33,570 nucleotides of DNA, taken from assembly GCA_910587925.1 (NCBI GenBank), contig CAJUOC010000029.1:1-33570 (forward strand). The letters are read 5' to 3'. Both the position numbers and the translations under genes were made by a program. The notes under the pieces are model-generated. The model was not told where the DNA came from. It saw only the letters and a list, made by a program, of their open reading frames with translations, and did no database searches. The stretch is from an uncultured Muribaculaceae bacterium (GTDB taxonomy: Bacteria > Bacteroidota > Bacteroidia > Bacteroidales > Muribaculaceae). Positions 8,239 to 16,253 of this stretch are shown here, in pieces; position 1 is the stretch's first letter; the number at the start of each line of letters is the position of its first letter.

Positions 8239-9288
8239 ATGAAAAAATTACGACTGGCCGCCGTCGCTGCGGCCGCGCTTCTGGGTACGGCGGCTTCGCT
8301 GGCCTGCTCGCGCATAGTTTTCCACGGCGACAGCACCGATGCCGTGATAGTGGGGCGCACTCTTGACTGGCGCACACCCATCCCCACCAATATATATGTA
8401 TATCCGGCCGGCATGGCCAAGGTGAGTATGCCCTCGGGCCCGCGCTATGAGTGGACATCGAAGTATGGCAGTGTGCTCGCCGTGGGCTACGACGGCGGCG
8501 TCACCGAGGGCTTCAACGAGCGCGGCCTCGCGGCCAACGGTCTCTTCTGCCGCGGTACCGAGTACCGCTATGCCGTCGAAGGCTCCGACACCAAGGTGAT
8601 GAGCCTGGCGGTAATCGTGAGCTACTTTCTCGACAATTTTGCCACGGTCGACGAGGTGGAGGCCTGGCTGAGGGACAATGACTTCGGCATCAACGGCCAG
8701 ACCTTCGACGGCGGTACCGTGTCGCAGCTCCACTGGGCCTTTACCGACCTGAGCGGCAAGTCGCTCATCATGGAGTACGATGCCAAGGGCAAGCTCAATC
8801 TGTATGCCTCAAAAGGCTACAAGGTGATGACCAACAATCCGCCCTTTCCCGACATGCTTGCCATCACGGCCTACTGGACCGGCGAGGTTGGCGGCAAGAA
8901 TATGCTGCCCGGCACGGTACGCAGCTCCGACCGCTTTGTGCGCGCCAGCTACTTTATCGACCACCAGCCATCGACCGGCGTTGGCGATGAGCAGGCGCTC
9001 ACCCAGATGATGAGCCTTGTCAACAATGTATCGGTACCCGCCGGATACTATATCCCCGGCGAGCCCCATCTGAGCATGACGCAGTGGGCATCGATGAGCG
9101 ACCTGCACCGTCAGCGGTATTACTTCCGCTTTGCCGACAATCTGGGCTACTTCTACATCGACCTGTCCAAGCTGCTGCTCAAGCCCGGCTCGCCCGTGCT
9201 CAAGCTCGACACGGCCGACCATACCGAGTATGCCGGCTGTGTCAACGACCGCCTGCGCCGCTCCGAGCCGTTCAATCCCATGTACTGA
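8239..9288 (+). CDS. Choloylglycine hydrolase family protein (bile salt hydrolase / penicillin V acylase-like)
   Basis: A 349-aa secreted Ntn-hydrolase. A signal peptide (MKKLRLAAVAAAALLGTAASLA) precedes Cys23, the expected N-terminal nucleophile, so cleavage by signal peptidase should directly expose the catalytic Cys. Other active-site positions fit: Arg40 and Asp43 in VGRTLDW, Asn100 in LAANGL, Asn near 199 in VMTNNPPF, and Arg232 in SSDRFVRA. The family cleaves amide bonds of conjugated bile acids, penicillin V or acyl-homoserine lactones; which one cannot be told from sequence. The gene stands alone, divergent from the six-gene operon, and its 3' end abuts an array of 21-bp repeats. A BASS-family transporter gene lies 2.8 kb away in another operon. 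Confidence 0.88.
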   Translation: MKKLRLAAVAAAALLGTAASLACSRIVFHGDSTDAVIVGRTLDWRTPIPTNIYVYPAGMAKVSMPSGPRYEWTSKYGSVLAVGYDGGVTEGFNERGLAANGLFCRGTEYRYAVEGSDTKVMSLAVIVSYFLDNFATVDEVEAWLRDNDFGINGQTFDGGTVSQLHWAFTDLSGKSLIMEYDAKGKLNLYASKGYKVMTNNPPFPDMLAITAYWTGEVGGKNMLPGTVRSSDRFVRASYFIDHQPSTGVGDEQALTQMMSLVNNVSVPAGYYIPGEPHLSMTQWASMSDLHRQRYYFRFADNLGYFYIDLSKLLLKPGSPVLKLDTADHTEYAGCVNDRLRRSEPFNPMY

Positions 9289-9293
9289 GATCA

Positions 9294-9463
9294 GGGACGA
9301 GTTAAGAGGGACGAGGGACGAGTTAAGAGGTACGAGGGACGAGTTAAGAGGTACGAGGTATAGGTTAAGCGACATCTCGTCCCTCCCCTCTTTTTCATCT
9401 CTTGACTCGTCCCTCTTAACTCTTGACTCGTCCCTCGTCCCTCGTCCCTCGTCCCTCTTAACT
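9294..9463. repeat. Symmetric array of GGGACGAG / GTTAAGAG repeats between convergent genes
   Basis: The left arm holds three tandem 21-bp units (9301-9321, 9322-9342 and a degraded 9343-9363) built from GTTAAGAGG, ACGAGGG and ACGA. The right arm holds the reverse complement, including four consecutive CGTCCCT heptamers (9430-9457) and two CTCTTAACTC blocks. The whole forms a large imperfect inverted repeat around a T-rich centre (9388-9400). It begins 5 nt after one stop codon and runs into the stop codon of the convergent gene. Possible roles are a bidirectional terminator, an mRNA 3'-end stabiliser, or a mobile intergenic repeat family. The 7-residue periodic frame across it is not a gene. 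Confidence 0.85.
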
Positions 9464-11281
9464 CTTCGCTATCTCATACACTGTCCCCTCGATGAGTGTC
9501 ACCCATATGTGGCCCGTCGAGGGGTCGATGTCTATGCCGTTGATTTCGCTCTTGCCCAGGGGCAGCGACCATAGCACGCGACGCGAGGCGGGGTCGACGG
9601 CGGTGAGGATGCCGCGGCGCGAGCCGGCGAGCACCACGCCGTCGTGCTCGGCCACGATGCAGGGCGCGTGGTCGTATCCCAGCCCGAGGTCGACAGTCCA
9701 TGCCTCGCGGAAATCGGGCACGGTGGCGTCGACCGCCACCAGCTCGCCGTCCATGGTCTTGGCGTAGACCAGGCGATGGTCGGCGCTGTGGCCGAGGCTC
9801 TCGCGGTATCGGTGGGATTTGTCGCGCCATACGGTGGCGCCTGTGCGACGGTCGATGGCGGTCATGTATCGGTCGGGCGCCACGATGTATACCCGCTCGG
9901 GCGTGATGACGGGCACGACATTGCCCGGGCCGAGCTGATTCTGAGCCTTGCCATTGTTCCACACCCAGCGCAGGCGGCCGGTGCGGCGGTCGATGCAGCG
10001 CAGGTTGGTGTCCCAGGCGCCGAAGACGATGTCGGAGCCGTCGACGGCCGGGGCGGCCTGGCAGTAGTTGTAGAGCGAGTCGTATGTGTGGCGCAGACGC
10101 CCCGAGCGCGGGTCGCGCAGCTCCAGGCGCTTGTAGCCGCCCTGTACCCATACATCGTCGAGCACGAGTCCGTCGGCCACATACGGGCCCTCGCGCGAGG
10201 GCTCGGTGCTGGCGCGGCGGCCGTCGGCATCGACGGTGAGTATGCCGGTGGCTGAGGGGAAGGCCACGCGGCCCGAGCGCAGCACGGCCGGGCGCGAGAA
10301 GAGCGACGCCCCGGTGGGGATGCTCCAGCTGCGGCGCCCCGATGCCTTGTCGATGGCGATGGCATGGCCCAGCGAGTTGCCGATATATACGTGGCGGGCG
10401 TCGAAGGCGGGTCGGGTGAATACCGATGCGCTGTCGGCCCACACGCGGCGCACCTGCCAGCCCGTCGGCGCGGCCACGGCGGTATCGGCCGGCGCGGCCG
10501 TGAGTACCTCCGGCGCGCGGCTCGGCTCGGCTGCAAAGGCATACTTGGCCCGCGGCTCGCGGCCGAGAATCTTCTCATATACATGCACCCAGTCGGGCGA
10601 GATGTCGACGATGGCATATCCGGCCGTGCCGTCGGGCATGAGCAGGGCGCGGGTCATCACGCCGGGCAGATAGCCGCCGGCCTCGTAGCTGCGCCACTGA
10701 TGGTAGTGGCCGTTGATGTGGCCTATCACCGGGTAGGGCGCGAGCACGCGGGCGTAGTCGTCGTCATTGTCGAGGTCGGGCAGTATGGGGTAGTGGTTGA
10801 CCGACAGCACGCGCGGCGCGCGGCTTGCGGCCAGGGTGGCGGCGAGCCAGTGCAGGTCTTCCTGCTTCACATGTCCGTCGCCCATCTTCATGTACGGGCC
10901 GCAGGCGATGCCGGTGATAAGCAGCGAGTCGGTCTCGACGGCAAAGCGGTCGGTGCCCCACAGGTCAAAAAATGTCTTGGTGGCGCTCTGGCTCCAGGTC
11001 GACTCATGGTTGCCGGGAAGCACGGAGAGCGGGTGTCGTATGCCGTCGAGGATGTCCTTTACGCGTCGCAGCTCGGCGTCGGAGCCTTCGTTGGTGAGGT
11101 CGCCGTTCATTATCACCAGGTCGTAGTCGGCGGCATTGATTTCGTCGACAGCGCGGCGCAGCATGGTGTCGGCGCGGTTGCCGGGCGTGACGTGCACATC
11201 GCTAAGCAGCGCGATGCGGTATGCGTCGGCGGCCGCGCATGTGGCGGCAGCCATGATAAGTATCAGAAAAAGACGTTTCAT
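9458..11281 (-). CDS. Secreted metallophosphoesterase with C-terminal PQQ-like beta-propeller
   Basis: A 607-aa protein with a signal peptide (MKRLFLILIMAAATCAAADA). The calcineurin-like phosphoesterase domain (about 21-235) has all metal-binding motifs: SDVH (Asp28, His30), NGDLTNEG (Asp61), GNHE (Asn91, His92), NHYPI (His163) and GHINGHYH (His192, His194). From about residue 285 to the end, repeated blades of the type 'AIDKASGRRSWS', 'CIDRRTGRLRWVW', 'AIDRRTGATVWRD', 'AVDPASRRVLWSL' indicate an eight-bladed PQQ-like propeller, likely a binding or scaffolding domain. It probably hydrolyses phosphate esters in the periplasm or at the surface; the substrate is unknown. The last two codons and the stop lie inside the repeat array. 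A -7 box is at 11308-11315. Confidence 0.9.
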   Translation of the reverse strand: MKRLFLILIMAAATCAAADAYRIALLSDVHVTPGNRADTMLRRAVDEINAADYDLVIMNGDLTNEGSDAELRRVKDILDGIRHPLSVLPGNHESTWSQSATKTFFDLWGTDRFAVETDSLLITGIACGPYMKMGDGHVKQEDLHWLAATLAASRAPRVLSVNHYPILPDLDNDDDYARVLAPYPVIGHINGHYHQWRSYEAGGYLPGVMTRALLMPDGTAGYAIVDISPDWVHVYEKILGREPRAKYAFAAEPSRAPEVLTAAPADTAVAAPTGWQVRRVWADSASVFTRPAFDARHVYIGNSLGHAIAIDKASGRRSWSIPTGASLFSRPAVLRSGRVAFPSATGILTVDADGRRASTEPSREGPYVADGLVLDDVWVQGGYKRLELRDPRSGRLRHTYDSLYNYCQAAPAVDGSDIVFGAWDTNLRCIDRRTGRLRWVWNNGKAQNQLGPGNVVPVITPERVYIVAPDRYMTAIDRRTGATVWRDKSHRYRESLGHSADHRLVYAKTMDGELVAVDATVPDFREAWTVDLGLGYDHAPCIVAEHDGVVLAGSRRGILTAVDPASRRVLWSLPLGKSEINGIDIDPSTGHIWVTLIEGTVYEIAKS

Positions 11282-11307
11282 GGTACGATACGGGTATATG
11301 TGTACGG

Positions 11308-11315
11308 CAAAGGTA
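11308..11315 (-). promoter_or_regulatory. -7 box for the metallophosphoesterase gene
   Basis: On the minus strand this reads TACCTTTG, a perfect TAnnTTTG, 26 bp before the start codon. No clear TTTG lies at the -33 position. Confidence 0.5.
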
Positions 11316-11357
11316 CAAAAATATCCGACATACCGCCATATCGGCCGCGTGTGCCGG

Positions 11358-12056
11358 TCAGTCGTCGAGGCTCTCGGAGTGATTGTGCAGCAGGGCCAGC
11401 AGGCTGCGGCGGTCTGCCACGGCGATCTCAGATGCGGTGTGGGTGATGAGCCCGTCGGCGGTCATGGCGTCGAGGGTGGCCTTGAGCGACGAGCGCTGCA
11501 CGCCGAAGAGCGATGCCAGGTCGCGGCGGCTGCATCGCAGGCGTATGCCGGTCGCACGCGGCTGAGTGAGGGGGCTCACCCAGAATGCTATGCGCTCTGC
11601 CATCGAGCCGGTACCCACGGCCAGCACTCCCTCGACCGACTTCTGCGCGCTCATCGACAGCAGGTTGACATAGTTGATGAGAAATACGGGGTCGCTGCGC
11701 AGTATCTCCAGATAGTCGCTCTTGCTCACGCGCAGCACACTCACCGTGTCGATGGCAGTCACATCGCCTGGGTAGGCGGTGATGCGGCCAAAGAGAAAGT
11801 CGGGCGCCACCACCTCGGGGCCGGCCAGAGTCTGCTCGACGCTGAAGCGGCCGTCGGATGCCGCGCAGGTGATGCGCACACGCCCCGACAGTACAAAGGT
11901 GAGGTCGACACACTCCTCTCCGGCGCGGAATATCCGCTCTCCGGCGGGATATTTCAGGAAATGAAACTTGAAAGCTCCCACTGTATCGGCCATCTTGCGC
12001 CGGCTTACACCGCGGAAAAGAGGCAGCTCGACGAGTGTGTCAAATATGCTTGTCAT
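11358..12056 (-). CDS. Crp/Fnr family transcriptional regulator
   Basis: A 232-aa regulator. The N-terminal cyclic-nucleotide-binding-like jelly roll covers about residues 20-130 (FKFHFLKYPAGERIFRAGEECVDLTFVLSGRVRI). A dimerisation helix follows, then a C-terminal winged helix-turn-helix (CSRRDLASLFGVQRSSLKATLDAMTADGLI). No Cys cluster for an Fe-S centre is visible at the N-terminus, so it is not a classical oxygen-sensing FNR. The effector is unknown. The frame opens at TTG 12059 but ATG 12056 is the natural start. It is the last gene of the AGCS-lgt-BASS operon, 7 bp after the BASS gene, and could regulate that operon or a distant target. Confidence 0.9.
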   Translation of the reverse strand: MTSIFDTLVELPLFRGVSRRKMADTVGAFKFHFLKYPAGERIFRAGEECVDLTFVLSGRVRITCAASDGRFSVEQTLAGPEVVAPDFLFGRITAYPGDVTAIDTVSVLRVSKSDYLEILRSDPVFLINYVNLLSMSAQKSVEGVLAVGTGSMAERIAFWVSPLTQPRATGIRLRCSRRDLASLFGVQRSSLKATLDAMTADGLITHTASEIAVADRRSLLALLHNHSESLDD

Positions 12057-12063
12057 CAACTAT

Positions 12064-13014
12064 CTAACGTTTTGCCGCAGGATTGGTTCGCATACGGCCC
12101 GAAATCGTGTCTCCGCGTCGTTCGTGGAGGTAAATCTGCACAGAGTTGATGGTATTTTGCCAGGCGATATATGCGGCCGGCGCAATGGATGAGATGGGGT
12201 CGAGATACGCCAGGGCCAGCCAGATGGCCAGGCCGGTGTTTTTCTGCATGAGTCCCTGCGCGCCGGCCACAGGGTCGCCGAAGCGCCGGCCCAGCCGCCG
12301 GCCCACCACAAACTGTGTGACACATATCGCTCCGGCGATGAGCGCCAGCGCCACCATCTCGGGTATGCGGGCCGGAGGCTCGCGCAGGGCAAAGCTCACC
12401 GTCTGCCCCACCACTATCACCAGCAGCGTGGCCCAGAGGTAAAACGACAGCGCCTGGCGCCCGGCCAGACCGCGGTGCACACGCGGCGCATACCGCATCA
12501 TCAGCAGCGCGATGAGCAGCGCCCCGAGTATCATCGGCATCAGCCGCCCGGCGATGCTCATAAACTCGGCCATGAACGGCTCGCCGCCGCCGGCGCCTAT
12601 CAAGGCGAAAAATGGCGGCACCAGCAGCGCTACCGACGTATTGCTCAGCAGCGAGATGGCCACCAGTGTGGCGATGCTGCCGCCGAGCATGGCCGTGATG
12701 ACCGGCGCGGCGGTGGCCGTCGGGCACAGGGCGCATATCATGGCGCCTTGGGCCAGCTCGACGCTCCAGGGCGCGATGGCAAGATAGAGGCCCGCGCCAA
12801 GCCCGAGCTGGATGCCCACGATATAGAAGGTAAGCCGAGACAGTCTGAACTGTCGCGGGTCGATGCGGCAGAATGTGATGAGCAGCATGGTGAAGATGAG
12901 CGGGGTCACCATCCACTGCAGCCTGTCGATCACGCTGTGAAATATCAGCCCCAGCACCATCGCTATGGGCAGCATCCACGGCTTGAGCCGGCGGCGGAAG
13001 TCGGCGCGGTTCAT
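12064..13014 (-). CDS. Bile acid:sodium symporter (BASS) family transporter
   Basis: A 316-aa inner-membrane protein with about 10 hydrophobic helices. It has the BASS-type discontinuous-helix motif CPTATAAPVITAMLGG (about residues 96-111), SLLSNTSVALLVPPFF, and QKNTGLAIWLALAYLDP near residue 260, where family members keep Na+-binding residues. Bacterial BASS proteins transport diverse organic anions, including bile acids and pantoate-type acids, so the substrate is open. It overlaps lgt by 4 bp upstream and is followed after 7 bp by the Crp/Fnr gene. The C-terminal 25 residues are basic and probably cytoplasmic. The choloylglycine-hydrolase-family gene nearby makes a bile-acid link possible but unproven. 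Confidence 0.85.
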   Translation of the reverse strand: MNRADFRRRLKPWMLPIAMVLGLIFHSVIDRLQWMVTPLIFTMLLITFCRIDPRQFRLSRLTFYIVGIQLGLGAGLYLAIAPWSVELAQGAMICALCPTATAAPVITAMLGGSIATLVAISLLSNTSVALLVPPFFALIGAGGGEPFMAEFMSIAGRLMPMILGALLIALLMMRYAPRVHRGLAGRQALSFYLWATLLVIVVGQTVSFALREPPARIPEMVALALIAGAICVTQFVVGRRLGRRFGDPVAGAQGLMQKNTGLAIWLALAYLDPISSIAPAAYIAWQNTINSVQIYLHERRGDTISGRMRTNPAAKR

Positions 13015-13898
13015 CGCTTGCCGTGCTTGGAGGCCGTGCGGCGCGGCGCGGCGTCCTTGTCGTCGTCGGCGTAGCGGTCGGGGTAGGCTATCTTGAGGCG
13101 CGGGTGGCTCATGGCCCAGAGTATGAGCCCGATGCCGGCGAGCACAAAGGGTATGCTCAGCAGCTGGCCCATGTTGAGGGTCATGTCCTGCTCAAAGGCC
13201 ACCTGCGGGTTTTTGATAAACTCGATGAAAAATCTCGACGCAAACGTGCCTATCAGAAACACACCGAATATCAGCCCGGGACGCTCGCCGGCATTGCGCC
13301 GCCAGTACATCCACATCAGCAGCCCGAAGAGAGCCAGGTAGCACAGCGCCTCGTAGATCTGAGTCGGGTGGCAGGCCACGCCGGGGTAGAGGGCGCGCCA
13401 CTCGGCCGAGCGCGGAAACATGAAGCCCCACGGCAGGGTGGTGGCGTGGCCAAATATCTCGCTGTTCATGAGATTGCCCAGGCGTATCAGGCAGCCCACC
13501 AGGGCGATGGCCACCACCAGGCGGTCAAATGTCCACAGCGGCGAGCGGCGGGTGGTGAATATCGAGAAGAGTATCACGGCCAGTATCACGCCGATGGCGC
13601 CGCCGTGGCTGGCCAGGCCGCCCTCCCAGGTGTACAGTATCTCGATGGGATGCTGCGAGTAGTAGTCCCACTGATAGAAGAATACGTGGCCCAGGCGCGC
13701 GCCCACCACAGTGCCGCCGGCCACCCACAGTAGCAGCGTGCCCAGCCAGCGCTCGGGCACACCCTCGCGGCGAAACATGCGTCCCACTATGTTGAAGCCC
13801 AGCCAGAAGCCGATGGCAAACATCAGTCCGTACCAGCGCACTGTCACCGGCCAGCTTATCAGCGTGGGGTCGGCGTTCCATACTATATAGTCAAGCAT
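13011..13898 (-). CDS. lgt: Prolipoprotein diacylglyceryl transferase Lgt
   Basis: Transfers diacylglycerol from phosphatidylglycerol to the lipobox Cys of prolipoproteins in the inner membrane, the first step of lipoprotein maturation. The 295-aa, seven-helix protein shows the essential WEGGLASHGG segment (His98). The Lgt signature is IRLGNLMNSEIFG (Arg139, Asn142, Asn145, Glu147). The ATG at 13898 (MLDYIVWNADP) fits the family N-terminus better than the longer frame to 13952, which would overlap the upstream gene by over 60 bp. Here the overlap with the AGCS gene is 8 bp, and 4 bp with the BASS gene. The C-terminal tail is basic and low-complexity. It is essential in many Gram-negative bacteria, and most lipoproteins in this window depend on it. 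Confidence 0.95.
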   Translation of the reverse strand: MLDYIVWNADPTLISWPVTVRWYGLMFAIGFWLGFNIVGRMFRREGVPERWLGTLLLWVAGGTVVGARLGHVFFYQWDYYSQHPIEILYTWEGGLASHGGAIGVILAVILFSIFTTRRSPLWTFDRLVVAIALVGCLIRLGNLMNSEIFGHATTLPWGFMFPRSAEWRALYPGVACHPTQIYEALCYLALFGLLMWMYWRRNAGERPGLIFGVFLIGTFASRFFIEFIKNPQVAFEQDMTLNMGQLLSIPFVLAGIGLILWAMSHPRLKIAYPDRYADDDKDAAPRRTASKHGKR

Positions 13899-15303
13899 CG
13901 CAGTCTTGTTTTGTATCGGATGAGAAGTATCGGGCGGTGGCCTTGCGCACACGGCCGCTCAGCAGCAGCACCGATATCATGGTGGGGAAGGCCATCAGCG
14001 CGTAGAAGAGGTCGCACATGCCCACGGCGGCCTCCAGCGGCACCACGGCAAATATCACCAGCGACAGTATGAATATGTATACATACCAGCGCGAGCGCCG
14101 CGAGCCGAAGAGGTAGCTGGCGCATGTGCTGCCGTAGAAGGAGTAGCTGAACATCGACGACATCGCAAAGCATACCACTATGAACATGAGCATGTACGAG
14201 CCGCCGGGTATGCCGCGGTCAAAGGCGGTCATGGCCACTTCGAGCCCCTTGACGCCCTCGATGCTCTGCACCTCGGGCACACACAGCAGTATGGCCACCG
14301 CCGTGAGCGTACACACCAGCCCCGAGTCGATGCCGGGGCCGAGCATGGCGATGAGACCCTCGCGCACGGGGCGGTTGTTGCGCGACGCGCCGTGCATGAT
14401 GGAGGCGGTGCCGATGCCGGCGTCGTTGACCAGGGCGGCGCGGCGCGCGCCGATGATGGCGATGCCGGCCAGGGCGCCCAGCCCTGCGCGCATGTTGAAT
14501 GCCTCGCTGAATATGCGGCCGAATACCGCGGGCACGTCGGCGGCACGTGTCACGATGATGTACAGCACCATCACAAAGTACACTCCCACCATGAATGGCA
14601 CCATCACCGAGGCCACCCGGGCTATGCGGGTGATGCCGCCAAGGATTACGGCGGCCACCACGATGGCTATGGCGCAGCCAAAGAGCAGCTTGTATGCGTG
14701 CAGGTTGTCGAGCCCCACGGCGCCGCCTACTGTCGACAGCAGCCCGCTCGCCTCGATGCCCTCGGGGGTGGAGAATGTGGTGACAAACGCCTCCGTGAGC
14801 TGGTTGGCGTTCATGATACACAGGGTGCCGAAAAGGCCCGCCACGGCAAAGAAGCGCGCCATCGGAGTCCAGCGCGGGCCCAGTCCGCGGGTGATTACGT
14901 GCATCGGGCCGCCCTGGGGCCGGCCCATATCATCGGTGCCTTTGTACATGGTGGCGAGCACGCCCTCGTGGTACTTGGTGGCCATGCCCACTATGGCGCT
15001 CACCCACATCCAGAAGATGGCGCCCGGGCCGCCCACCACCAGCGCGATGGCCACGCCGGCGATATTGCCCAGCCCGACGGTGGCGGCGATTACCGATGCC
15101 AGGGCCTGCACGCTCGATATCTGGCCGTCGCCGCCCGAGTGCTTGCGCCTCAGCTCGCCGATAGCCGCCGGCAGCCGCCGCAGCGATACCATCCCCGAGG
15201 AGATGAGCAGGTACAGGCCGCCGCCGATGAGCAGAAAAAAAAGCGGGTAGCCGCACAGGAAGTCGGCTACCGCCACAATATATTTACCGAGTTGGTCGAG
15301 CAT
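13891..15303 (-). CDS. Alanine/glycine:cation symporter (AGCS family)
   Basis: A 470-aa inner-membrane transporter with about 11 helices. AGCS hallmarks are ASVIAATVGLGNIAGVAIALVVGGPGAIFWMW in the N-terminal third, the family motif GMATKYHEGVLA, and GGPMHVITRGLG. Also present are ARRAALVNDAGIGTASIMHG and SYSFYGSTCASYLFG near the C-terminus. It imports alanine or glycine with Na+ (or H+). The ATG at 15303 is the only good start. It is the first gene of an operon with lgt, the BASS transporter and the Crp/Fnr regulator; a GC palindrome (15320-15336) lies between it and the sigma-factor gene. Confidence 0.92.
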   Translation of the reverse strand: MLDQLGKYIVAVADFLCGYPLFFLLIGGGLYLLISSGMVSLRRLPAAIGELRRKHSGGDGQISSVQALASVIAATVGLGNIAGVAIALVVGGPGAIFWMWVSAIVGMATKYHEGVLATMYKGTDDMGRPQGGPMHVITRGLGPRWTPMARFFAVAGLFGTLCIMNANQLTEAFVTTFSTPEGIEASGLLSTVGGAVGLDNLHAYKLLFGCAIAIVVAAVILGGITRIARVASVMVPFMVGVYFVMVLYIIVTRAADVPAVFGRIFSEAFNMRAGLGALAGIAIIGARRAALVNDAGIGTASIMHGASRNNRPVREGLIAMLGPGIDSGLVCTLTAVAILLCVPEVQSIEGVKGLEVAMTAFDRGIPGGSYMLMFIVVCFAMSSMFSYSFYGSTCASYLFGSRRSRWYVYIFILSLVIFAVVPLEAAVGMCDLFYALMAFPTMISVLLLSGRVRKATARYFSSDTKQDCDA

Positions 15304-15319
15304 AATCTTGTCTGTCTGT

Positions 15320-15336
15320 CGGGCGCGGCGCGCCCG
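15320..15336. repeat. 17-bp perfect GC palindrome
   Basis: CGGGCGCG-G-CGCGCCCG lies between the sigma-factor stop and the AGCS start. It lacks a following T run on either strand, so it is more likely an attenuating hairpin or a protein site than a classical terminator. Confidence 0.5.
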
Positions 15337-15351
15337 CTCATCTACCGTGGC

Positions 15352-15942
15352 CTATCTTGTGAGCTCCACTCCGCGCTCGCGGGATATGCGGCGCAGATTG
15401 AGGATGGCGTAGCGCATACGGCCCAGGGCGGTATTGATGCTCACCCCGGTCTGCTCGGCTATCTCCTTGAAGCTGAGCCCCTGGTAGTAGCGCATCACCA
15501 GCACCTCGCGCTGCTGCTCGGGCAGCAGTGTGATGAGGCGGCGCACATCGTCGCGTATCTGCAGGTCTATCATGCCGTCTTCGATGGTCTGCTCGCTGAG
15601 CTCCTTGCGGTTGAGTATGTCGACATCGGCGTCGTCGGTCGACATGGTAGGCTCGGCCCGCTCCTGGCGAAACTGGTCGATGAAGAGGTTGCGTGCGATG
15701 CGCGACAGCCAGGCGCCAAACTTGCCGCTCTCCACATAGCCGCCCTGGCGAATGGTCATGATGGCCTTCACAAAGGTTTCCTGGAAGATGTCTTCGGCTT
15801 GCTGGCGGTTGCCTGTCAGCTGCATTATATAAGATAGCAGGCGGCCTTGATGGCGCGCGAGCAGGGTGTCAAAAGCCTCATTGTTGCCGTTAGCGTACGA
15901 TTGTACCAACATATCGTCGGTGACTTTGGCTAATTTTTGCAT
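15352..15942 (-). CDS. RNA polymerase sigma factor, sigma-70 family (ECF-type)
   Basis: A 196-aa sigma factor. Region 2 spans about residues 10-95, with FDTLLARHQGRLLSYIMQLTGNRQQAEDIFQETFVKA (helices 2.1-2.2) and GKFGAWLSRIARNLFIDQFRQER (2.3-2.4). Region 4 spans about 125-190, with LLPEQQREVLVMRYYQGLSFKEIAEQTGVSINTALGRMRYAILNLR. No anti-sigma gene is adjacent; downstream are transport genes and lgt. This type, with a long linker between regions 2 and 4, is conserved in Bacteroidales. A -7 box at 16035-16042 implies a leader of about 85 nt. A short gap (48 bp) to the AGCS gene means read-through into that operon is possible. Confidence 0.93.
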   Translation of the reverse strand: MQKLAKVTDDMLVQSYANGNNEAFDTLLARHQGRLLSYIMQLTGNRQQAEDIFQETFVKAIMTIRQGGYVESGKFGAWLSRIARNLFIDQFRQERAEPTMSTDDADVDILNRKELSEQTIEDGMIDLQIRDDVRRLITLLPEQQREVLVMRYYQGLSFKEIAEQTGVSINTALGRMRYAILNLRRISRERGVELTR

Positions 15943-16034
15943 TATTCTATTCTGTCCTTTATAGTTTAGAGTAGAGATGTGCTATAGGCGTCGGTTTAGT
16001 GAATAAAATCGGGTTTATTGATGGAATCGGAATG

Positions 16035-16042
16035 CAAATGTA
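16035..16042 (-). promoter_or_regulatory. -7 box for the sigma-factor gene
   Basis: The minus strand reads TACATTTG, a perfect TAnnTTTG, 92 bp before the start codon. No well-spaced -33 box is evident. Confidence 0.5.
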
Positions 16043-16136
16043 CAAAAACTTTCCGACCCTGCCGCGTCAATAAGCATTATTTAACCAATCGGATACAATA
16101 TTTCCGTTTTTTCGCGTTTAGACCGCCTTAAATTGC

Positions 16137-16144
16137 TATCTTTG
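16137..16144 (+). promoter_or_regulatory. -7 box in the gene-free region before the XRE gene
   Basis: TATCTTTG followed by CAGC is a perfect TAnnTTTG box. Transcription would start near 16150 with no protein start for about 360 nt, so the transcript probably contains a non-coding RNA or a long leader. Confidence 0.55.
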
Positions 16145-16162
16145 CAGCGCTCTATCTTCGGT

Positions 16163-16209
16163 CTGCGGCACCGGCATCAGTGCAGAAGCCCGCAGGGTGG
16201 GGGTGGGGG
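16163..16209 (+). other. Small hairpin followed by a G-rich run
   Basis: CTGCG-GCAC (16163-16171) pairs with GTGC (16180-16183) and CGCAG (16191-16195). It is followed by GGG, GGGGG and GGGGG separated by single T (16195-16209). The G run could form a quadruplex or pair elsewhere. It lies in the 5' part of the transcript predicted from the promoter at 16137. Confidence 0.4.
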
Positions 16210-16253
16210 CGACATATTGTTTAATTGAGCGTTTATCCGACGCTTTGTCTTTG

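Noticed and set aside
8239..8307. Lipoprotein signal for the BSH-like enzyme because Cys23 follows the signal peptide
   Set aside because: The residues before the Cys are A-S-L-A, without Leu at -3, and this Cys is the expected catalytic N-terminal nucleophile.
8809..9375. Minus-strand frame with repeated VPLNSSL residues crossing the repeat array
   Set aside because: The residue repeat is only the 21-bp DNA repeat read in frame, and the rest is antisense to the hydrolase gene.
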